Shown here: in pieces, positions 43,886-52,315 of the stretch | Layout of the letters: each line of letters starts with the position of its first letter | How positions within the stretch are numbered: the stretch's first letter is position 1 | From: Terricaulis silvestris | Lineage (GTDB): Bacteria > Pseudomonadota > Alphaproteobacteria > Caulobacterales > Aquidulcibacteraceae | DNA: 64,000 nucleotides | Assembly: GCF_009792355.1 (NCBI RefSeq) | Contig: NZ_CP047045.1 | Location: 1,240,001-1,304,000 of the forward strand | Direction of reading: 5' to 3' | Program-made: the position numbers and the translations under genes | The notes under the pieces: model-generated | Told to the model about the DNA's origin: nothing | What the model saw: only the letters and a program-made list of their open reading frames with translations | Database searches by the model: none

Positions 43886-45463
43886 ATGGCGGACATCTTC
43901 ATTTCTTACGCCAGCGAGGATCGCAATCGGGTGCGGCCGCTCGCGGAAGCTCTGATGTCGCGTGGCTTCAATGTGTGGTGGGATCGCTCGCTCTCGGCGG
44001 GCCAGGACTACACCGCCATCATCGAGAAAGAGCTGAAGAGCGCCAAAGCGGTGATCGTGGTGTGGACGCGGTCGTCGTCGGCCTCGACATTCGTGCGCGA
44101 CGAAGCAGGCCGCGCACGTGACGAAGGCCGGCTCGTGCCGGTGATGTTCGACCGCGTCGAGATCCCGCTCGGCTTCGGCGCCTTCCAGGCAGAGGATTTC
44201 ACCAACTGGAACGGCGGCGCCAACGCCCCGCAACTGAAGCTGCTGGAAGAAGTGCTGAAGGCGAAGCTCTCCGGCCGCGATGTGAATGTCGCCGAGATCG
44301 AGCGCCGCCGCCGCCGCTTGGGCGCGCGTATCCGGCTGGTGTCCGTTCTCACGGTGATCGCGCTCATCATCGGTATCGCAGCGGGTGGTCGCTACATCTT
44401 CGCGCCGCCTGACACCGAAGTGACGCAGGAAGATCTGCGCGCCGAATTGCTGCGCTTGCTCGCTGAAGGTCAGCTGACGCCCGAGCAGGCGATCACACTT
44501 GCCGAATTGCTGGAAGCTGGCGCGCTGGGCGAAACACAAAGCGCGTCGAACGAAATGGCCCCCGGCGCATCTCCCGCGCCAAGCTCCGAAGCGCGCTTAG
44601 ACGAAGGTGCGGTGAGTGAAGCGTCATTCGATGCGACCGCGAGCGAAGCATATCGCGCCGCCTTCGCCGCGCTGGCCGCACACCCCGATGCGCAGGTCCG
44701 CATTGCCGTGGCGCAAATGGCTGCGGACGGCACGCGCCCGGCTGCAATGCAAACGCTCTGGGCCTACGCGCAAGCGCATCCGGACGATCCGCTGCGTGAT
44801 CAAATCTATCTGCTGTGCGGCTCCGTCGGCGAAGCCAACGGGGATCCGCTGGGTCAACGCGCGCTGGAGCAGGCGACCAACCTCTCACCGCGCGATCCTG
44901 GCGTGTGGCGGATGCTGTCGCGCTCGTACGCGCGGGCCAACCGCGCCACGGAAGCCACCGCGGCGGCGCAAGTCTCTGATGGCGTAACGGCTCAGAACGC
45001 CGGCCAGACCGAGCAAGCCGAAGCGCAGCTGCAGTTGGCGTTGCCACAGCTGGCGCCAACTGTCGCAGCACCCGTGGCGTCGGAGCTGGGCGAGATCGCG
45101 GTGCAGCGTAACGACTGGAGCGGCGCGAGCGCCCGGTTCGAACGCGCGCTGAGTCTGCGTGAAGAAAGCGCCGGCTCGAACGCCGAAGCGCCAGCTGCGG
45201 CGGCTATTGAGGCGGACGCGCAGCAATTGGTTCGCTCGCTCGATCGCTCTGGCCGGACGCGCGAAGCGTGTCAGCGTTTGGAGCAGGTGCAAGCCGAACA
45301 TGACGTCGCCTCGCCAGACGCCGATCTGCTCAACCGCTGCCGCACCCAGTTCCGCGCGCGCTTGAACACTGACGTTCAGCTTGCCCCGCAATTGCGCACG
45401 ATCCGTCCTGGCGTGGTGCAGCGCACGGCGCCAGCAGCGGAAGTCGCGCCAGCGACGCCGTAG
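43886..45463 (+). CDS. Membrane-anchored TIR domain protein with TPR-like C terminus
   Basis: Residues 1-130 form a TIR domain (DIFISYASEDRNRVRPLAEA, FNVWWDRSLSAGQDY, AKAVIVVWTRSSSAS); E73 in FVRDEAGRA lies where TIR NADases have their catalytic glutamate. A basic stretch (EIERRRRRLGARIR) leads to one transmembrane helix at about 150-172. The rest is an Ala/Glu-rich linker and TPR-like helices (AQAHPDDPLRDQIYLLCGS, WRMLSRSYARANRATEA). The topology places TIR in the cytoplasm and TPR in the periplasm. Similar proteins exist in alphaproteobacteria without known function. A NADase or defence role is inference only. Confidence 0.8.
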   Translation: MADIFISYASEDRNRVRPLAEALMSRGFNVWWDRSLSAGQDYTAIIEKELKSAKAVIVVWTRSSSASTFVRDEAGRARDEGRLVPVMFDRVEIPLGFGAFQAEDFTNWNGGANAPQLKLLEEVLKAKLSGRDVNVAEIERRRRRLGARIRLVSVLTVIALIIGIAAGGRYIFAPPDTEVTQEDLRAELLRLLAEGQLTPEQAITLAELLEAGALGETQSASNEMAPGASPAPSSEARLDEGAVSEASFDATASEAYRAAFAALAAHPDAQVRIAVAQMAADGTRPAAMQTLWAYAQAHPDDPLRDQIYLLCGSVGEANGDPLGQRALEQATNLSPRDPGVWRMLSRSYARANRATEATAAAQVSDGVTAQNAGQTEQAEAQLQLALPQLAPTVAAPVASELGEIAVQRNDWSGASARFERALSLREESAGSNAEAPAAAAIEADAQQLVRSLDRSGRTREACQRLEQVQAEHDVASPDADLLNRCRTQFRARLNTDVQLAPQLRTIRPGVVQRTAPAAEVAPATP

Positions 45464-46024
45464 TCAGGGCGGCTTGAGGAAAAGCACCTTCGCGGCGCCA
45501 TAGTCGCGCGTGTCCAGCGTTTCGAATGCGGGGATCGCGGGCGTCTCGTCGGCGCCAACTTCGAACACGATCAGCGCATCGCTCGTGATCCACGAGCCGG
45601 CGCCCAGCTGCCCGAGCGCTGCTTCGCCCAGACCCTTGCCGTAGGGCGGGTCGAGGAACACCAGATCGAATGGATCGCCAAGACCGGAAGGCTTTAAGCC
45701 CAGATCGGTTGCGTCACGGCGATGGATGCGCGTGGTCCCGAACAGGCCCAGCGCTTCGATGTTGTCACGTATCACGCCGCGTGCGGCGGCATCCGTCTCC
45801 ACGAACAACGCGAACGCGGCGCCGCGCGACATCGCTTCAAGCCCAAGCGCGCCCGAGCCTGCGAACAAGTCAAGCACGCGCCGGCCTTCAATGCCCGGCG
45901 ACCAGGGTGCGTGGGCGAGAATGTTGAACACGGCCTCGCGGGCGCGGTCGCTGGTCGGGCGCGTGTCCCGTCCTACCGGCGCTGCGATTGGCCGTCCCTT
46001 GAATTGTCCGCCCACAATGCGCAT
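45464..46024 (-). CDS. rsmD: 16S rRNA (guanine966-N2)-methyltransferase
   Basis: The 186-residue enzyme has the RsmD start MRIVGGQFKGRPIAAP, the SAM-binding VLDLFAGSGALGLEAMSRG and catalytic DPPYGKG. It modifies the small-subunit rRNA during assembly. ATG 46024 is chosen over ATG 46036 for fit to the family start. It faces the TIR-TPR gene with no base between the stops. Confidence 0.93.
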   Translation of the reverse strand: MRIVGGQFKGRPIAAPVGRDTRPTSDRAREAVFNILAHAPWSPGIEGRRVLDLFAGSGALGLEAMSRGAAFALFVETDAAARGVIRDNIEALGLFGTTRIHRRDATDLGLKPSGLGDPFDLVFLDPPYGKGLGEAALGQLGAGSWITSDALIVFEVGADETPAIPAFETLDTRDYGAAKVLFLKPP

Positions 46025-46176
46025 CGACGCCCACATGCGGCGCCGCGGCGCCGCGTGCAACATTGCAGATAATCGGCGTGCGCCATATGTCGCGCACGAC
46101 GGGCGCTTGACCCGCACCGTACGTTTCGGGAACAAGAATGGCGCCGAAGGTCGGTAGATTGCGGAGCTGAACAATC

Positions 46177-46884
46177 GTGGAATCACTGGCCGCTCATTTT
46201 GCCGACCTGTTCAATCCCGATCTCGCTGTCGCAAACTTCACGGCGCTGTTCTCGGTCATCCTCATCGACTTGGCTCTGGCCGGCGACAACGCCGTGGCCG
46301 TGGGCCTAGCGGCTGCTGCCCTGCCGGCGGTTCAGCAGCGGCGTGCGATCTTTTGGGGCATCATCGTTGCCCTCGTGCTGCGGATCGTTTTTGCCACCGT
46401 GACTCAGCAATTGTTGGCAATCGATTGGTTGCTGCTCGCTGGCGGTCTGCTGCTGTTTTGGGTGGCGTGGCGGATGTGGGAAGACCTGCGCAAACATCAG
46501 CCCATTTCGGTGGGCGATCCTGTCGCCGGCGAGCATATGGCTGAGGTGATCGCGTCCCACGGCAAGAAGCCAAGGACATTCCTCAGCGCACTGATGACGA
46601 TCATAATCGCCGACGTTTCGATGTCGCTCGACAACGTGCTCGCGGTGGCGGCGGTCTCGCGCCACAACGAAGTTATCATGTGGTTCGGCCTCGTGCTGTC
46701 AGTAGTCCTGATGGGCGTGGCGGCGACGTTCATTGCGCGCGTTATCGAAAAGCACCGCTGGATTGCGCTTGTCGGCATTATCATCATCGTCTTCGCCGGC
46801 GCCCGTATGGTTTGGGAAGGCTGTCACATCTTGTGGCCGGCCTACTTCCCGCCAATCCCCGCCTTCCTCGGTGGCGGCCACTAA
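46177..46884 (+). CDS. TerC/YjbE family membrane protein, putative metal exporter
   Basis: The 235-residue protein has seven helices and the two family motifs IDLALAGDNAVAVGLAA and IIIADVSMSLDNVLAVAAV, each with acidic residues in the membrane. TerC/YjbE members export manganese, some to supply secreted metalloenzymes. The start is GTG 46177. I looked for a yybP-ykoY manganese riboswitch upstream and saw none. Its stop shares CTAA with the pseudouridine synthase. Confidence 0.88.
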   Translation: MESLAAHFADLFNPDLAVANFTALFSVILIDLALAGDNAVAVGLAAAALPAVQQRRAIFWGIIVALVLRIVFATVTQQLLAIDWLLLAGGLLLFWVAWRMWEDLRKHQPISVGDPVAGEHMAEVIASHGKKPRTFLSALMTIIIADVSMSLDNVLAVAAVSRHNEVIMWFGLVLSVVLMGVAATFIARVIEKHRWIALVGIIIIVFAGARMVWEGCHILWPAYFPPIPAFLGGGH

Positions 46885-47642
46885 GCGAAGTCTTTGCCCA
46901 GCTGTTCGCGCAGCACTTTGCGTGGAATTTCCTCGACCGCGTTCGGCGCCAGCACGCCGAGCTGGAACGGCCCGTACGCGATGCGGATGAGCCGGTTCAC
47001 TTTCAAGCCGAGCGCGTCGAGCACGCGGCGGACTTCGCGGTTCTTGCCTTCGGTGATCGACACCGTGATCCAGGAATTGGCGCTGGAAATGGCGCCTTGA
47101 CCACGCTCAAGCTTGGCGTCGATTGGCCCATAGCGCACGTCATCGACGGTGATGCCGTCCTTAAGCTGATCCAGCTCCTCCTGCGCCACCCGCCCGAACG
47201 CGCGCGCCCGGTAGCGCCTAATCCAGCCATTGGCCGGCAGCTCCAGCCGCCGCGCCAGTTCGCCGTCATTGGTGAGCAGCAGCAGGCCCTCGGATGTCAG
47301 ATCGAGCCGCCCGACGGAAACCACACGGGGCAGGTCCGGCGGTAAATTCTCGAACACCGTCGGCCGCCCGGCGGGATCGCGGTGCGTGGTCACGAGGCCG
47401 GAGGGCTTATGGTAGCGCCAGAGCCGTGTGGCGTCGGCCGCGCCGACCGGGCGGCCATCCACGCTGATCTTGTCCTTGGCCGTGACCTTCACGGCCGGCG
47501 TATCCAGCGTCGTGCCGTTGAGCTTCACTCGGCCCTCGGCGATCAGCTTTTCGGCGTCCCGGCGCGAACAGACGCCCGCGCGCGCCAGGAATTTGGCAAT
47601 GCGCTCGCCTTCGCTAGAAGAGAAGTCAGAGGAAGAAGCCAT
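46881..47642 (-). CDS. RsuA/RluB-family rRNA pseudouridine synthase
   Basis: The 253-residue enzyme has an N-terminal S4 domain (RIAKFLARAGVCSRRDAEKL), WRYHKPSGLVTTHRDPAGR and the catalytic aspartate in GRLDLTSEGLLLLTND. The spacing fits RluB (U2605 of 23S rRNA), although RluE/RsuA-type specificity cannot be excluded. Its ATG overlaps the ATG of the divergent gene at 47641 by two bases (CATG). Confidence 0.88.
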   Translation of the reverse strand: MASSSDFSSSEGERIAKFLARAGVCSRRDAEKLIAEGRVKLNGTTLDTPAVKVTAKDKISVDGRPVGAADATRLWRYHKPSGLVTTHRDPAGRPTVFENLPPDLPRVVSVGRLDLTSEGLLLLTNDGELARRLELPANGWIRRYRARAFGRVAQEELDQLKDGITVDDVRYGPIDAKLERGQGAISSANSWITVSITEGKNREVRRVLDALGLKVNRLIRIAYGPFQLGVLAPNAVEEIPRKVLREQLGKDFA

Positions 47643-47961
47643 GTTCGCCGTGATTTACCGCTGGCAGGTCGTACCAGGGCTGGAGGCGCAATTCGAGGCG
47701 GGTTGGAAGCGCGGCACCGAGCGGATCGCCGCGGAGTTCGGCGGCTGGGGCTCGCGGCTGCACCGGGCGGAGGGGAATGTGTACATCGCTTACGCGCAAT
47801 GGCCGGATCGGGAGACGTGGCAGCGCGCCAGCGAGGCGCGGATGCGCCATTCCGACGATGAAGCGCGGCGGATGTACCGCGAGGCCATCGTGCCTGGCAC
47901 CTTCGAGACGCTTTACGCCATGCCGGTGGTCGCCGATCTGCTCGAACTCAAACGCGCATGA
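47641..47961 (+). CDS. Antibiotic biosynthesis monooxygenase-like (dimeric alpha-beta barrel) protein
   Basis: The 106-residue protein begins MFAVIYRWQVVPGLEAQFEA and contains WGSRLHRAEGNVYIAYAQWP and the ETWQRA helix, typical of the ABM/dimeric ferredoxin-like fold. Members include quinone and heme-degrading monooxygenases; the substrate is unknown. AGAGGAAG lies just before the ATG. Its stop overlaps the tadA start. Confidence 0.75.
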   Translation: MFAVIYRWQVVPGLEAQFEAGWKRGTERIAAEFGGWGSRLHRAEGNVYIAYAQWPDRETWQRASEARMRHSDDEARRMYREAIVPGTFETLYAMPVVADLLELKRA

Positions 47962-48410
47962 GCGACGAGAACCACATGTCGCGCGCTCTTTCGCTCGCTG
48001 TCGCCGCCGCGGGCTCGGGCGAGGCGCCGATTGGTTGCGTGATCGTCGACGGGCTGGGCGAGATTATCGCCGAAGGCGCCAACATGCCGATCTCCGCGCA
48101 TGATCCGACGGCGCACGCCGAGATCATCGCGCTGCGGAATGCGGCAGCGGTGCTGGAGAATTATCGGCTGAAGCCGGGGCTGACGATGTACGTGACGCTG
48201 GAACCCTGCGCGATGTGCGCCGGCGCCATCAGCCACGCGCGCATCAGCCGGCTCGTCTACGGCGCGAGCGATCCCAAGGGCGGCGGCGTCGCGCACGGCA
48301 GCCGCGTGTTCGATCAATCGACCTGTCATTGGAAGCCGGCGATCACCGCTGGCGTCTGCGCCGATGCCGCGTCAAAGCTGCTCAAGGACTTCTTCAAGGC
48401 GCGGCGGTAG
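47958..48410 (+). CDS. tadA: tRNA-specific adenosine deaminase
   Basis: The 150-residue enzyme has the deaminase motifs HAEIIALRNA and TLEPCAMCAGAISHARI, with zinc bound by His and two Cys and Glu as proton shuttle. It converts A34 to inosine in tRNA-Arg(ACG), the tRNA encoded at 37552-37628. It overlaps the preceding gene by four bases. Confidence 0.95.
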   Translation: MSDENHMSRALSLAVAAAGSGEAPIGCVIVDGLGEIIAEGANMPISAHDPTAHAEIIALRNAAAVLENYRLKPGLTMYVTLEPCAMCAGAISHARISRLVYGASDPKGGGVAHGSRVFDQSTCHWKPAITAGVCADAASKLLKDFFKARR

Positions 48411-48419
48411 AGGAAGCGC

Positions 48420-48860
48420 ATGACTCTCCCCGAAACCCAAACGCTCTATTTCGAAGATGTCCGCGTCGGCATGCGCGAGACGTACTCGAAGCACGTCAAA
48501 GCCTCGGATGTCGTCGGATTCGCCGAGATCAGCGGCGACCGCAACCCGATCCATCTGAGTGAACACTTCGCCGCCAAAACGCCCTTCGGCGGCCGCATCG
48601 CGCACGGGCTCTACACGGCGAGCTTGATCTCCGCCGTCATCGGCACGCGCATGCCGGGGCCGGGCGCGATCTACATTTCGCAGACGCTGCGCTTTCTGGC
48701 GCCAGTGCGGATCGGCGACACGGTCGAGGCCACGGTTGAGATCGTCGAGCTGGTGGAGAAGGGGCGGCGCGGTAAGCTGAAGTGCGAATGCCGCGTTGGC
48801 GACACGGTCGTGCTTGAAGGCGAGGCTGAGGTGAAAATCCCAACGCGGCCCATCCCCTAG
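48420..48860 (+). CDS. MaoC-like (R)-specific enoyl-CoA hydratase
   Basis: The 146-residue hot-dog-fold protein carries the hydratase motif SGDRNPIHLSEHFA with the Asp/His catalytic pair, followed by GGRIAHGLYTASLIS. It resembles PhaJ-type hydratases that make (R)-3-hydroxyacyl-CoA. It starts 9 bp after tadA; the next base after its stop belongs to a palindromic repeat. Confidence 0.88.
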   Translation: MTLPETQTLYFEDVRVGMRETYSKHVKASDVVGFAEISGDRNPIHLSEHFAAKTPFGGRIAHGLYTASLISAVIGTRMPGPGAIYISQTLRFLAPVRIGDTVEATVEIVELVEKGRRGKLKCECRVGDTVVLEGEAEVKIPTRPIP

Positions 48861-48962
48861 AGTCATTCCAGACACGCGAAGCGTGATCTGGAATCTAGGG
48901 CAAACGTTCAGCTCTACGATCCCTGGATTCCAGATCGGCCTTCGGCCGTCTGGAATGACTCT
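48859..48962. repeat. Intergenic palindromic element A
   Basis: AGAGTCATTCCAGA (48859-48872) and TCTGGAATGACTCT (48949-48962) are a perfect 14-bp inverted repeat. Inside lie two small hairpins (CACGCGAAGCGTG and CGGCCTTCGGCCG) and a 23-bp core, 48900-48922, that matches element B with three differences. The outer arms overlap both flanking stop codons (MaoC and ribF), so the element exactly fills the convergent gap. Confidence 0.85.
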
Positions 48963-49890
48963 ATGGGGTGATCAGCGCGCGCCTTGCGTTGATGACATCC
49001 TGCGTCATCTGCCGCCGCATTGCGTTCACATCGTCGAACTTGGCCTCGTCGCGCAGGAACGCCGCGAGTTCAACTTCGATGGTCTTGCCGTAAAGATCGC
49101 CGCTGAAATCGAACAGATGCGCCTCTAGCACAGGCTCTGGCAGCGCCCCGACTGTCGGATTCACGCCGACGCTCGCCGCGCCGGGCAACAGTACGCCATC
49201 GCCGGTATCGACGCGAACTGCGTAGACGCCAAGCCGGGGGCGCACATACGCGCCAAGCGCCACGTTTGCCGTGGGAAAGCCGAAGCCGCGACCGCGCTGG
49301 AAGCCGCGCAGCACTTCGCCCTCGATTGCCCAGGGCCGCGTCAGCATATCAGCCGCGCGCGGCATGTCGCCCGCAGCGATGGCCTCGCGGATCGCGGAGG
49401 AGGACACTTTTGCGTTGCCATCTGTCACTGGTGCAACGGCTCCGACCGTAAAGCCGAGCTGTTGGCCGAGCGCCGCAAGGCCTTGAGCGTCGCCCATCCG
49501 GCCTCTGCCAAAGCGAAAATCGGCGCCGACGCTCACGTGGGACGCGCCGAGCGTACCTTTCAGAACTTTCTCCGCAAACTCCGCATCGGTCGAGTCAGCA
49601 ACCGCTGCATCAAAACCAATTTCAAACACTTCGCTTACGCCAACATCGCCAAGCGCTCGCGCGCGTTGGCGATTGCTCTGCAGACGAAAGGGCGGTGTGT
49701 CCGGCTTGAAGAAGCGGCGCGGGTGCGGTTCGAATACGGCGGCTCCGAGCGCAACGCCGTACTCTTCCGCAACAGCACGCGCCGACTCGATTACGGCCTG
49801 ATGTCCGCGATGCACGCCGTCGAAATTGCCGAGCGCGATCGCCGCGCCGAGCGCGTCTGCTGGAACTAAAGTTTCTGACGGATCGTCCAT
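48961..49890 (-). CDS. ribF: Bifunctional riboflavin kinase/FMN adenylyltransferase
   Basis: The 309-residue enzyme has the N-terminal nucleotidyltransferase motif ALGNFDGVHRGHQAV and the C-terminal kinase motif GRGFGFPTANV. It makes FMN and FAD from riboflavin, serving the flavoenzymes such as the acyl-CoA dehydrogenases here. ATG 49890 is preferred to upstream in-frame starts, which would add an unusual basic leader. Confidence 0.94.
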   Translation of the reverse strand: MDDPSETLVPADALGAAIALGNFDGVHRGHQAVIESARAVAEEYGVALGAAVFEPHPRRFFKPDTPPFRLQSNRQRARALGDVGVSEVFEIGFDAAVADSTDAEFAEKVLKGTLGASHVSVGADFRFGRGRMGDAQGLAALGQQLGFTVGAVAPVTDGNAKVSSSAIREAIAAGDMPRAADMLTRPWAIEGEVLRGFQRGRGFGFPTANVALGAYVRPRLGVYAVRVDTGDGVLLPGAASVGVNPTVGALPEPVLEAHLFDFSGDLYGKTIEVELAAFLRDEAKFDDVNAMRRQMTQDVINARRALITP

Positions 49891-49986
49891 TCGTTCACAA
49901 AGTCTTGCGTTTCGCGCCGATCTGAGCGCTGTCCCTTGCCAAAGCATGACCAGCGCAAGCTTAGACGCGCGCGCGTTCACTCATAC

Positions 49987-50001
49987 TTAAGCGCTACTTT
50001 A
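49987..50001. promoter_or_regulatory. Near-match CtrA binding site
   Basis: TTAA-GCGCTAC-TTTA fits the CtrA consensus TTAA-N7-TTAA at seven of eight defined positions. It lies 149 bp before the CheY-like gene and about 100 bp before ribF on the other strand, in a relatively AT-rich stretch. In Caulobacter CtrA controls chemotaxis and flagellar genes. One site by eye is weak evidence. Confidence 0.35.
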
Positions 50002-50149
50002 CCGAAAATTCTCAGGTCTTTGCTATCTGTGATCTTACTACACGGCGCAATAAGAGCCGGGAACGTCTCGCCGCTGGATCGTCGCACCCCGATCCGGCGG
50101 CGCGCCGCCCCCTCAACAACAAGCGCCGGGGTGCGGGAGAGCCGAGCGT

Positions 50150-50533
50150 ATGTCCGTATCGATGACGATGCCGATTTTGATCGTGGATGACTACAACACC
50201 ATGATCCGGATCATGCGCAATCTGCTCCGCCAGCTTGGTTTCACCAATATCGACGAAGCATCCGACGGGCGCACAGCGCTCGCCAAGATGCAGGCGAAGA
50301 ACTACGCGCTCGTGATCTCCGATTGGAGCATGGCGTCGATGACGGGCATGGAATTGCTGCAACGCGTTCGCGCCGATGAGAAAACCGCCGCCACACCGTT
50401 CGTGATGCTCGCCAACGACAACGAAGAAGGCGAAGCCGCCGAAGGCCGCGCCGGCGCGTCATCCTATTTGGTGAAGCCGTTCACCGCCCAGGCGCTGAAG
50501 CAAAAGCTCGTGCCGGTGATCGGCGCGTTCTGA
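50150..50533 (+). CDS. CheY-like single-domain response regulator
   Basis: The 127-residue receiver has the acidic pair (LIVDDYNTMIRIM), the phosphoacceptor Asp in VISDWSMASMTGMEL and the switch lysine in YLVKPFTAQAL. The conserved Thr/Ser of the beta-4 strand is replaced: the strand reads PFVMLANDNEEGE. This may alter signalling. It has its own upstream region of about 260 bp and no kinase nearby. Confidence 0.88.
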   Translation: MSVSMTMPILIVDDYNTMIRIMRNLLRQLGFTNIDEASDGRTALAKMQAKNYALVISDWSMASMTGMELLQRVRADEKTAATPFVMLANDNEEGEAAEGRAGASSYLVKPFTAQALKQKLVPVIGAF

Positions 50534-51304
50534 TCAGACGACGGTCTGCCCGCCGTCAATCACAAATGTCTGCCCCGTCGTGAAGTCGCCGGCCTTCGAC
50601 GCTAGGAACACCGCCATGCCCGCGATCTCATCCGGTTGACCGATGCGGCGTAGCGGCGAACGTTCGGTCGCGACTTTCAGAATTTCCGGATTCTCCCATA
50701 ACGCGCGCGCGAAATCGGTCTGGATCAGGCCGGGCGCGATGGTGTTGACGCGGACGTTATCCGGCCCGAATTCGGCCGCGAGATTGCGCGTGAGCTGCAT
50801 GTCGGCGGCCTTTGAGATCGCATAGGCGCCAAGCACCGGCGTGCCGCGCAAGCCGCCGATCGACGAAATGATGATCACCGAGCCATCCTTGCGCGCGCGC
50901 ATCTCGGGCGCGACCATCTGGATCAGCCAGTGGTTGGATACGATGTTGTTCTGCAGGATCTTGTTGAACTGATCGTCCTGCATGTTGCCCATCGGGCCGA
51001 AATACGGGTTCGACGCAGCGTTGCAGCAGAGGATGTCGATCTGGCCAAGCTGACGCCGAGTTTCGTCAACGAGGTTCTGTAGCGCCTCTTTTGCAGCGAT
51101 GTTGCACGGAATGGCGATCGCAGCGTTGCGACCGACCTGATCGTTGATCTCAGCCACCACCGCGTCGCACACGTCCGCCTTGCGCGATGACACCACGACA
51201 TTGGCGCCATGTTCCGCCAGCCGATGCGCGATGGCTTTGCCGATGCCCTTGGTGGAGCCGGTAATGATGGCGGTCTTGCCGCTGAGGTCGAACAAATTGG
51301 CCAT
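50534..51304 (-). CDS. Short-chain dehydrogenase/reductase (SDR)
   Basis: The 256-residue classical SDR has TGSTKGIGKA for NAD(P) binding, CNAASNPYFGPM, the Ser of IIISSIGG and catalytic YAISK, then NTIAPGLIQTDFA. The family wording is close to dehydrogenase/reductase SDR4-like enzymes. The substrate is unknown. It abuts the CheY-like gene tail to tail with no gap. Confidence 0.9.
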   Translation of the reverse strand: MANLFDLSGKTAIITGSTKGIGKAIAHRLAEHGANVVVSSRKADVCDAVVAEINDQVGRNAAIAIPCNIAAKEALQNLVDETRRQLGQIDILCCNAASNPYFGPMGNMQDDQFNKILQNNIVSNHWLIQMVAPEMRARKDGSVIIISSIGGLRGTPVLGAYAISKAADMQLTRNLAAEFGPDNVRVNTIAPGLIQTDFARALWENPEILKVATERSPLRRIGQPDEIAGMAVFLASKAGDFTTGQTFVIDGGQTVV

Positions 51305-51382
51305 CGCACCGCTCCCTGTTATGTGAGCGCCAGTCTAGGCGCGCCGGGCGAGGGCGGTCTAGGCTGACGTGGGAGGAACGCG

Positions 51383-52315
51383 ATGCGGGTTTGGGTTGTG
51401 GTGTTGGTTGGGGCGCTGGCGCTGGTGGCATGCGACCGCGCAAGCGATGATCCGCTCGCACGCAACCGCGTCACCTGCGCCAATGCAAACGCCGAAGCCG
51501 CTGAGCGCGACGCGGCGTGCACCGCGCTGATCGACAGCGGCGAACTGGACGAAGCCGCGCGAGCCGAGGCGCAGGCGCATCGTGGCGTGGCGCGCCGTGC
51601 CGCCGGGCAAGTGACGCCGGCGCTACGGGACTTTGAAGCAGCGCTGCAGGTGGATGAGAACAATGCGGAAGCGCTCGCTGGGCGCGCAGCGATCCTGCTT
51701 GCGAGCGGCCAGCTTGATGCGGTCGAGCCGCTAGTGGACCGGCTGATCGCGCAAGGCGATGAACTGGATCAGGCCCACCTGATGAAGGGCGACATCGCGT
51801 TCCAACGCGGCGACTATCAAGCGGCGGTCGCGTCCTACGACGAAGCGATCAACCGCAATCGCAGCTTGGCGCTAGCCTACGCCCACCGCGGCCGCGCCAA
51901 GCAGCGGCTGCAAGACGACCTCGGCGCGCTTGCCGACTTCGACGCCGCCGTGCGCAACGATAACGATCTGGTCGACGCCCGCGCCGCACGCTGCTGGCTC
52001 TCAGTGCAGCAGTCGCGCAACCTAGATCGCGCACGCGGCGATGCGGAAACTGCCGTCGCGGCGGCGCCGGATAATGTGGAGGCCCAACTCTGTCGCGGCG
52101 TGCTGCAATTGCGCGGCGGCGAATGGGCTGGCGCGCGCACGTCCTTCGAAGCGGCGCTAGGAATCGAGCCTGGTAATCCGACGGCGCTGTTCGGCCGCGG
52201 AGTCGCCCGTCGTCGCAGCGGAGACAATGACGGCAGCGACGACATGGACCGCGCCCGCGACTTCGACCGTCACATCGGCGAAGCCTTCGACGATATGGGC
52301 GTGCGGACGTTTTAG
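51383..52315 (+). CDS. TPR repeat lipoprotein
   Basis: The 310-residue product has a lipobox (GALALVAC) and about six TPR units, for example AALRDFEAALQVDENNAEAL-like ALRDFEAALQVDENNAEAL, KGDIAFQRGDYQAAVASYDE and WAGARTSFEAALGIEPGN. It is a periplasmic-side scaffold of unknown partners. It shares TTAG with the HAD gene as overlapping stops. Confidence 0.8.
   Translation: MRVWVVVLVGALALVACDRASDDPLARNRVTCANANAEAAERDAACTALIDSGELDEAARAEAQAHRGVARRAAGQVTPALRDFEAALQVDENNAEALAGRAAILLASGQLDAVEPLVDRLIAQGDELDQAHLMKGDIAFQRGDYQAAVASYDEAINRNRSLALAYAHRGRAKQRLQDDLGALADFDAAVRNDNDLVDARAARCWLSVQQSRNLDRARGDAETAVAAAPDNVEAQLCRGVLQLRGGEWAGARTSFEAALGIEPGNPTALFGRGVARRRSGDNDGSDDMDRARDFDRHIGEAFDDMGVRTF

Noticed and set aside
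43886-45463. Phage-defence island around the TIR gene
   Set aside because: Neighbours are a VOC protein, rsmD and a TerC exporter; there is no nuclease, cyclase, Thoeris gene, integrase or transposase nearby.
46025-46176. yybP-ykoY manganese riboswitch before the TerC-like gene
   Set aside because: I looked for the conserved riboswitch core and did not find it; the region only holds the rsmD upstream sequence and a plain ribosome site.
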